From assembly GCA_022844585.1 (NCBI GenBank), contig JALHLM010000209.1, positions 1 through 9,662 of the forward strand: a stretch of 9,662 bases of DNA, in the 5' to 3' direction. This document shows, piece after piece, positions 5,445 through 9,662 of this stretch. Source of the DNA: Pirellulales bacterium. GTDB taxonomy: Bacteria > Planctomycetota > Planctomycetia > Pirellulales > JALHLM01. Below the pieces are notes generated by a model. That model did not search any database. It saw only the letters and a program-made list of their open reading frames with translations, and was not told where the DNA came from. The position numbers and the translations under genes are program-made. How positions within the stretch are numbered: the first letter of the stretch is position 1; every line of letters begins with the position of its first letter.

Positions 5445-5551
5445 GGAGTAAAGGAGTAAAGGAGTAAAGGAGTAAAGGAGTAAAGGAGGGCGAGCGGAGG
5501 TATCGAAGTTCAGGAGCTACTTTACTCCTTTGCTCCTCTTCTCCTTTACTA
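5445..5551. repeat. GGAGTAAA tandem repeat with inverted counterpart
   Basis: Five perfect copies of GGAGTAAA fill 5445-5484. Some 36 bases later, 5521-5550 reads as a degenerate inverted version (TTTACTCCTTTGCTCC and onward), so a transcript from either strand can form a long imperfect hairpin. The element fills almost all of the gap between the two minus-strand genes, starting 2 bases before the DUF1549/DUF1553 stop and ending 22 bases from the DUF1501 start. Runs of this kind are common intergenic filler in planctomycetes. It could modulate read-through or mRNA stability; that is inference. Confidence 0.8.
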
Positions 5552-5552
5552 C

Positions 5553-7178
5553 TCACCTTCGCAGCGTCATTTCGGTTGAGTTCACCAACGCCCAGAGGAT
5601 GTCCTCATACGCTTCGGTGCGGTTGCCGGTTGAAGCGATGTGTTGTTCACTGGTCTTTAGCTCCTGCTCGGTCGGCGTTCGACCGAGGCAACGGAGGTAG
5701 AGCTGCGTGATTCGTTGCTGGTCGCTCAGGTCGGCGGCGAGTAGTTTGCCGAGCGCCGTTTGACTCGTGGCGCCATCGATCGACCGCTGGATCGCCTTGG
5801 CGTTCATCAGCATCAGCGCTTGGGGGATCGAGCCGGATTGTTCGTCGCGAGGGTCGCTCGGGTCGTAGCCGAATTCTTCCGCGAAGATCGCGCGTGGACC
5901 GCGAAGTGCCGCCGCGGGACCGCGGCGCGGCGTGAGATCGAAGTACAAATCGCGGCCGCCCAGCGCGGCGATCAGCGAATCGTAGAACTGGTCGCTGCGC
6001 AGTCGACTCGGCTGGCTCGTGGCGATCCGCGAAGCGCCGTCAACTCCTGGCGCGCGTTGATACATGGCCGTGGCCATGATCGTGCGATAGAGCCATTTCA
6101 CCGAGTAGTCGTGCTTGACGAACTGCCCGGCGAGGAAATCGAGCGTGTTCGGCGCGCGGCATTCGCGGTCCGGACCGAGATCGTCGATCGGCTCGTAGAA
6201 GCCCCAGCCGACGAGCTCCGACCAGGTGCGATTCACGAACGCCTTGGCGAACCAGGGATTCTTTTCGGCGGTGGACCACTCCGCCAGCACGTTGCGCCGG
6301 AGGGCGTCCGTCTTGCCGGTATCGAGGCGTTGCGACGTGAGGAACAACGCTGGTTGAACGATCGTGCCCTGGGCCTTGGGGTCGGCCAGGTCGGGCATGA
6401 AGTGTTCGAGCGAGCGGTTCTTGCCGTTCGGCGTGGGCGGCGCGTAGACGGGGCCGCGGTCGCGGCCGATCACGATAAAGTCGAAGCGTTTGTCGGTGTC
6501 GCGGCGCTGCCGGGTTTCGACGCGGGCGAAGAACGCGGCTAGCTCGTGGAACTGTTGGCGCTTCCAGCGATCGGTCGGATGATCGTGGCACTGCGCGCAT
6601 TGAATCTGCACTCCGAGGAAGATACGCGAGACCTCGGCGGCGACTTCTTCGGCGTTGCCGGCATGGGCCATGATGAGCGCCGTGGCGCCGTTCTCGCGCA
6701 CGCTGCCGGTCGCTTCGATCATTTCCTTCGCCAGCACGTTCCAGCCGACGTCGGTATTAAAGCTGTCGGACAGGTAGCCTGCGAGCGTGCCGGAGACCAG
6801 CTCCGCGCGGGGTTCGGTACGTCGAGCCAGAATGACGTCGCGCCAATAATTGGCCCAGTTGTCGCCGTAGTCAGGAGTGGCGAGCAGCTTGTCCACGGCG
6901 ATGGCATGTTTTTTCGGTGAGTCGTCGTGGGCAAAAGCCTGCACTTGTTTTGGCGGAGCGGGACGGCCGATCAGGTCGAGCGACGTGCGTCGTAATAGGA
7001 CGTCGTCGCTGGCGCGCAGAAGTTTGTCCGGCGTGGCGTCGCTCAACTCGCCTGCCAGCAAGGTGTCGACGCGAGCGGCAGCCGCGGGGGCCGCGAGTCC
7101 CTCCGCGAACGCCGAAGCCGGGCCAAGGCAGCTGAGGGCGACGAAGATGGCGATCCAGTTCAGCTTCATGGCGTGCAT
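5553..7178 (-). CDS. DUF1549 / DUF1553 domain exported protein
   Basis: The protein has 541 residues from the ATG at 7178. It begins with a signal peptide (MHAMKLNWIAIFVALSCLG, then ASAFAE). The DUF1549 part (about 35-215) has RRTSLDLIGRPAP, NWANYWRDVIL and CAQCHDHP. The last contains a CxxCH heme-c-type motif (C194, C197, H198), which in this family suggests a covalently bound heme, though this is unproven. The DUF1553 part (about 290-535) has FVNRTWSELVGWGF, PIDDLGP, LRSDQFYDSLIAAL, IPQALMLMNAKAIQ and LYLRCLGRTPTEQEL. There is no separate N-terminal cytochrome (PSCyt1) domain, so this is the short form. It forms a unit with the following DUF1501 gene and is inferred to act outside the cytoplasm; a link to polysaccharide use has been suggested. 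The frame is open to an ATG at 7229 and a GTG at 7274, but that segment runs through a hairpin (7199-7235) better read as leader. The ATG at 7169 is an alternative. Confidence 0.92.
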   Translation of the reverse strand: MHAMKLNWIAIFVALSCLGPASAFAEGLAAPAAAARVDTLLAGELSDATPDKLLRASDDVLLRRTSLDLIGRPAPPKQVQAFAHDDSPKKHAIAVDKLLATPDYGDNWANYWRDVILARRTEPRAELVSGTLAGYLSDSFNTDVGWNVLAKEMIEATGSVRENGATALIMAHAGNAEEVAAEVSRIFLGVQIQCAQCHDHPTDRWKRQQFHELAAFFARVETRQRRDTDKRFDFIVIGRDRGPVYAPPTPNGKNRSLEHFMPDLADPKAQGTIVQPALFLTSQRLDTGKTDALRRNVLAEWSTAEKNPWFAKAFVNRTWSELVGWGFYEPIDDLGPDRECRAPNTLDFLAGQFVKHDYSVKWLYRTIMATAMYQRAPGVDGASRIATSQPSRLRSDQFYDSLIAALGGRDLYFDLTPRRGPAAALRGPRAIFAEEFGYDPSDPRDEQSGSIPQALMLMNAKAIQRSIDGATSQTALGKLLAADLSDQQRITQLYLRCLGRTPTEQELKTSEQHIASTGNRTEAYEDILWALVNSTEMTLRR

Positions 7179-7198
7179 CGCTGGGCTCGTATTGCTCG

Positions 7199-7235
7199 GG
7201 CAAAATGGCGTGTCGGGGCAAGTTGCCATTTTGCC
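7199..7235 (-). promoter_or_regulatory. 11-bp inverted repeat in the leader of the DUF1549 gene
   Basis: GGCAAAATGGC (7199-7209) and GCCATTTTGCC (7225-7235) form a perfect 11-bp stem with a 15-base loop, 21 bases before the chosen start of the DUF1549/DUF1553 gene. There is no T tract after it on either strand, so it is not a normal terminator. It could be an operator in the divergent region shared with the GNAT gene, or an mRNA leader structure. If the gene began at the ATG at 7229, that start codon would lie inside the stem. Confidence 0.5.
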
Positions 7236-7413
7236 ACCTGGTTGAGTTTTGGCCACGTCTCGGCTCGTCCGCACAGGGCGTTTATTCGCTTCGTTGCGTG
7301 TCGCAAGTTGTTAATTCGCATGGGCTTGGCGATCACGTCGTATCGGCAAATCTACCGCGGCGCGGGGCTTGCTTTTGGGTTCCGCTGTTCGGTCACCCGC
7401 GGAGCAGCCAAGC

Positions 7414-8538
7414 ATGACGTTTGACGCCCAATTTCGTGTGCTGGAAATCAACTCCGTCGCAGGGTTGCTCCCTTACCGGTTCGTTTGGCGCGGGCTGTTT
7501 GCCGACACGGCCGACGCCAGTTTCTTTCAGACCTACGAGTGGTTCGTCTGTTATTGGAAGCATTTCGGCGCCACGCAACGGATGCGGGTGCTCCTGGTCC
7601 TCCATGGTGATACGGCGGTCGGGATCGTTCCTTTCATTATTCGCACGGAATCCACGAAGGCGGGTCCCATTCGGGTGCTGACTTACCCCCTTCATGACTG
7701 GGGGAGCGTCTACGGACCAATCGGTCCGCAGCCGGCCGCCACCTTGCTGCTGGCGTTCCGGCATTTGTCGGAGACTCCGCGAGACTGGGACACTTTGGAT
7801 TTGCGCTGGATCGACGAGGCTGGGTCGGATCACGGTCGGACTGGCAACGCGATGGCGTTGACCGGGTTGTCGCCCGTGATCGCGGATTGGAAGCACTCGG
7901 CGATCGTCGAGTTCGACGGCAGCTGGGAAACCTATTGGGCCGCACGGAAATCGCACTGGCGGACCAACTGCCGTCGGAACGAGCGACGGCTGGCGACCAT
8001 GGGTGAGGTCCGCCTGGTGCGTTACCGGCCGGTGGGGAGCGCCTCCGGCGACGACGATCCGCGTTGGTATCTCTTCGAGCAATGTATCGAGCTCGCCCGG
8101 CGGAGCTGGCAGGGGGACGTGGCCGACGGCACGACGATGAGTCACGAAGCGATCGTGAATTTCCTCCGCGACAGCCACGAAGAGGCTGTGCGGTTGGGGA
8201 TGGTCGACGTCTGCCTATTGGAAGTTGACGGGCGGGCCGTGGCATATGCCTACAATTATCAGTTCAACGGCCGGGTGTTCGGGCTGCGGATGGGCCATGA
8301 CCGGGACGAAGCCTTTGAGGGCGCCGGCACGGTGTTAATGTGGAAGATGCTCCAGGATAGCGCCAACCGCGGCGATCACTACGTCGACTTGGGGCAGGAA
8401 TATCTGGAGTGCAAGCGGAATTGGTTGACGAAAGTCGTCTCCAGCGGCCGGGCGACGCACTATCCGGCGCTGGCCTTGCGAGGGCAGGTGTTGCGGCTGA
8501 AGCGGTGGTGGGATCGGCGGCGGTCGGTGCAGGCATAG
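7414..8538 (+). CDS. GNAT protein, BioF2-like / CelD-BcsL type
   Basis: The protein has 374 residues. The ATG at 7414 is preceded by GGAG with a 9-base gap; the longer frame from a TTG at 7369 lacks such support. The layout matches the double-GNAT BioF2-like family (Acetyltransf_6). An N-terminal half contains SFFQTYEWFVCYWKHFG (about 36-52) and VGIVPFIIR. The C-terminal half carries LLEVDGRAVAYAYNYQFNGR (about 268-287), then GAGTVLMWKMLQ and the hallmark YVDLGQEYLECKRNW (323-337). Relatives (CelD/BcsL, FemAB-like proteins in exosortase regions) transfer acyl or aminoacyl groups during exopolysaccharide or cell-surface assembly. The acceptor here is unknown. It is transcribed away from the DUF1549-DUF1501 unit, and nothing on the same strand is close enough to define an operon: an IS110 relic follows. 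The protein is cytoplasmic, with no signal peptide. Confidence 0.87.
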   Translation: MTFDAQFRVLEINSVAGLLPYRFVWRGLFADTADASFFQTYEWFVCYWKHFGATQRMRVLLVLHGDTAVGIVPFIIRTESTKAGPIRVLTYPLHDWGSVYGPIGPQPAATLLLAFRHLSETPRDWDTLDLRWIDEAGSDHGRTGNAMALTGLSPVIADWKHSAIVEFDGSWETYWAARKSHWRTNCRRNERRLATMGEVRLVRYRPVGSASGDDDPRWYLFEQCIELARRSWQGDVADGTTMSHEAIVNFLRDSHEEAVRLGMVDVCLLEVDGRAVAYAYNYQFNGRVFGLRMGHDRDEAFEGAGTVLMWKMLQDSANRGDHYVDLGQEYLECKRNWLTKVVSSGRATHYPALALRGQVLRLKRWWDRRRSVQA

Positions 8539-8591
8539 TCCGGCGCGGAGGTTCGCCACGGAGTTGCCATTAAGGGGCTTCACCACGCAGG

Positions 8592-8760
8592 ATGAAAGCA
8601 GTTGCCATGCAGGTCGTACATTTGGTTTGTTGTGGACTGGACGTCCACGGGCGGACGATCGCGTGTAGCGTACTGATTGCGGCTTGGGCTCGCCGACCAA
8701 GACGTTGCGGACTCTTGATGCCACGATGCGAGACCTCCGGCAAGTAGCCGGCTCCCAGCA
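8592..8760 (+). pseudogene. IS110-family transposase relic, 5' fragment, frameshifted
   Basis: From the ATG at 8592 or 8607 the frame reads MQVVHLVCCGLDVHGRTIAC, closely matching the N-terminus of IS110-family DEDD transposases, including the first catalytic aspartate in GLDVH. After about codon 24 (near 8676-8690) the homology moves to another frame, where SPTKTLRTLDATMRDLRQV resembles the next block (typically RTFxTxTRDL). This corresponds to a net loss of one base or gain of two. The original frame ends at a TAG at 8745-8747. Only about 50 of the usual 350-450 codons remain, and only about 55-70 bases separate it from the preceding gene, so the left-end region that encodes the bridge RNA in IS110 elements is missing or cut. 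The fragment cannot be active. It ends about 35 bases before the CDGSH gene. Confidence 0.8.
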
Positions 8761-8796
8761 ACAAAGTTTGAAACAACCGTCGCATCGGAGACGACC

Positions 8797-9015
8797 ATGG
8801 CGGAGTTTGTGATTCGTTGTCGTCCAGACGGCCCGTTCGTGATTGACGGTAAGGTCACCGTAATCGATCACCTCGGCAATCCGTTTCCGATCAATTCGGA
8901 AAAGCCTTCGGTGGCGCTGTGCCGTTGCGGGCATTCGGCGAAGCGGCCCTTCTGTGATGGGTCGCACAAGGCTTGCGGCTTTACGGCGCAAGAGGTTGCG
9001 CCGCTGCCGGGCTAG
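8797..9015 (+). CDS. CDGSH iron-sulfur domain protein
   Basis: The protein has 72 residues and a single complete CDGSH motif, LCRCGHSAKRPFCDGSH. The expected 2Fe-2S ligands are C42, C44, C53 and H57 (three Cys, one His), which give the family its redox-active, pH-sensitive cluster. The N-terminal part (IRCRPDGPFVIDGKVTVID, then GNPFPI) matches the small beta extension seen in many bacterial members, so the protein is full length. There is no signal peptide or membrane segment, so it is cytoplasmic; an electron- or cluster-transfer role is likely but the partner is unknown. GGAG lies 6 bases before the ATG at 8797. The IS110 relic directly upstream may have separated it from an earlier promoter or operon neighbour. 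Confidence 0.93.
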   Translation: MAEFVIRCRPDGPFVIDGKVTVIDHLGNPFPINSEKPSVALCRCGHSAKRPFCDGSHKACGFTAQEVAPLPG

Positions 9016-9142
9016 CGTTATCCACGGTGGTGCGAACAGCTTTTCACCAGTGCTTTACTGTCGCGCGCATGGATCGCGTTGCCGGTAAGCGTTGTGTTGC
9101 CAACGTGTTGCGCGGCGATGTTTGTTGTTCGCGCGTCAGCGC

Positions 9143-9171
9143 CGGACATTGGGCCGCGGATGGTTTAGAAT
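9143..9171 (+). promoter_or_regulatory. Putative sigma-70-type promoter
   Basis: CGGACA (9143-9148, matching the last four bases of TTGACA) is followed after exactly 17 bases by TAGAAT (9166-9171, five of six for TATAAT). Transcription would begin near 9178, just before a hairpin repeat and about 75 bases before the ATG at 9253. Nothing else in 9016-9252 looks like a gene. Confidence 0.5.
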
Positions 9172-9185
9172 CCTCGTCCCTGACG

Positions 9186-9206
9186 GCCGAGGTCACAGAC
9201 CTCGGC
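9186..9206 (+). repeat. GCCGAGGTC-ACA-GACCTCGGC hairpin
   Basis: This is a perfect 9-bp stem with a 3-base loop in the predicted 5' leader of the last gene. From memory, this GCCGAGGTC/GACCTCGGC hairpin is one of the dispersed short repeats between planctomycete genes. There is no T tract after it, so it is not a standard terminator. It could affect mRNA stability or be a mobile repeat. Confidence 0.6.
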
Positions 9207-9252
9207 TACAGCAGATTGGTGACGTGATTCTCGAACGGGAGACGATGCCGGC

Positions 9253-9662
9253 ATGTTGGATTCCACGGAGACGGGGCGCACGGAATTGCGGGACGATCTG
9301 GACGCTGACGTGGCGTCCACGCCGTTTCTGGGTCAGTGGAATCGGCTGATCAGCACCACGAACTGGGAGAAGGGGCGCATCATTTACGAGTGGCGTGAGT
9401 CGCTTTTTCTGAGCGGCGCCGCTCCGCAGGATTACGCCGACGACGCCTGGAGTCGCCGCGTGGGCAATGTCACCGGTCAGCACGTCGGGCGATTGCGTCG
9501 CGTGTTTGAACGCTACGGGCAAACGCGCGAGACCTACGCCGGACTGTTCTGGAGCCACTTCCAGGCCACGCTCGATTGGAACGACGCGGAGATGTGGCTC
9601 GAAGGGGCCGTGCAGAACGGTTGGTCGGTGGCGCAGATGCGCGACCAGCCTGGCAGGCGATG
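9253..9662 (+). CDS. Conserved planctomycete protein of unknown function, N-terminal part
   Basis: About 136 codons are visible before the window ends. The ATG at 9253 is preceded by GGGAG about 11 bases away, and an in-frame TGA upstream excludes a longer form. The sequence is mostly helical and rich in Trp and Arg, with WEKGRIIYEWRESLF, DAWSRRVGNVTGQHVGRLRR, LFWSHFQATLDWNDAEMWLE and AVQNGWSVAQMR. I recall similar proteins in planctomycetes without an assigned function. The WSHF...A..NGWSV..MR segment loosely recalls a helical element at the N-terminus of DUF1016 (YhcG-type) proteins, which is only a resemblance. There is no signal peptide, so the protein is cytoplasmic; DNA binding is possible but unproven. 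The last in-frame residues (DQPGRR) look wrong. Adding one base near 9649 would give DQRWQAM, which fits my recollection of the family better, so a one-base error or real frameshift is likely. Confidence 0.75.
   Translation, partial: MLDSTETGRTELRDDLDADVASTPFLGQWNRLISTTNWEKGRIIYEWRESLFLSGAAPQDYADDAWSRRVGNVTGQHVGRLRRVFERYGQTRETYAGLFWSHFQATLDWNDAEMWLEGAVQNGWSVAQMRDQPGRR

Noticed and set aside
5760..6542. Open plus-strand frame of 260 codons
   Set aside because: It lies fully antisense to conserved DUF1549/DUF1553 coding sequence. Arg/Ala/Val-rich long antisense frames are expected in high-GC genes.
9069..9227. 52-codon frame between the CDGSH gene and the last gene
   Set aside because: It spans the predicted promoter and hairpin repeat, has no ribosome binding site and no recognisable motif.

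Overview
The window looks like a chromosomal piece of a planctomycete, probably of the Pirellula type. The grounds are a DUF1549/DUF1553 gene next to a Tat-dependent DUF1501 gene, a PEP-CTERM (exosortase-sorted) protein, and the boilerplate intergenic repeats typical of that phylum (CCACGGAGACACGGAGG, AATGTCGAATG and GCCGAGGTC hairpins, GGAGTAAA runs). Its first 14 bases match an Illumina adapter, so the left edge is a contaminated contig end and the first gene is cut there.

Layout. Positions 15-486 (minus) hold the N-terminal part of an exported protein. Positions 737-1366 (minus) hold a PEP-CTERM protein with a discoidin-like body and a plausible promoter. Positions 1367-2462 contain no convincing gene but are rich in hairpins: a two-copy hairpin repeat with a compensated stem change, a pair of mutually exclusive hairpins, and two GGCC-type hairpins whose T tracts lie on the minus strand. 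A tyrosine recombinase follows on the plus strand (2463-3683) with all six catalytic positions present. It is bounded downstream by a perfect 13-bp hairpin (terminator for the minus strand) and a weaker plus-strand terminator. Positions 3866-4125 form a nested, nearly symmetric dispersed repeat that ends a few bases from the stop of the next gene.

Positions 7178-4131 (minus) are a two-gene unit, DUF1549/DUF1553 followed by DUF1501, separated by a GGAGTAAA tandem/inverted repeat. These pairs are abundant in planctomycetes and are thought to act outside the cytoplasm, possibly on polysaccharides; this is not proven. Divergently placed at 7414-8538 is a BioF2/CelD-like GNAT protein, which in relatives is tied to exopolysaccharide or cell-surface assembly. 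Next come a frameshifted relic of an IS110-family transposase (about 8592-8760), a small CDGSH iron-sulfur protein (8797-9015), a promoter with a dispersed hairpin in its leader, and the start of a conserved protein of unknown function that runs off the right edge (9253-9662) and probably carries a one-base deletion near its last bases.

The part most worth following up is the hairpin-rich, gene-free region before the solitary integrase. It has repeated folded elements with conserved loop and flank, a change compensated in both stem arms, and a common strand polarity. Whether these are terminators, small RNA ends or recombination substrates cannot be decided from this sequence alone.
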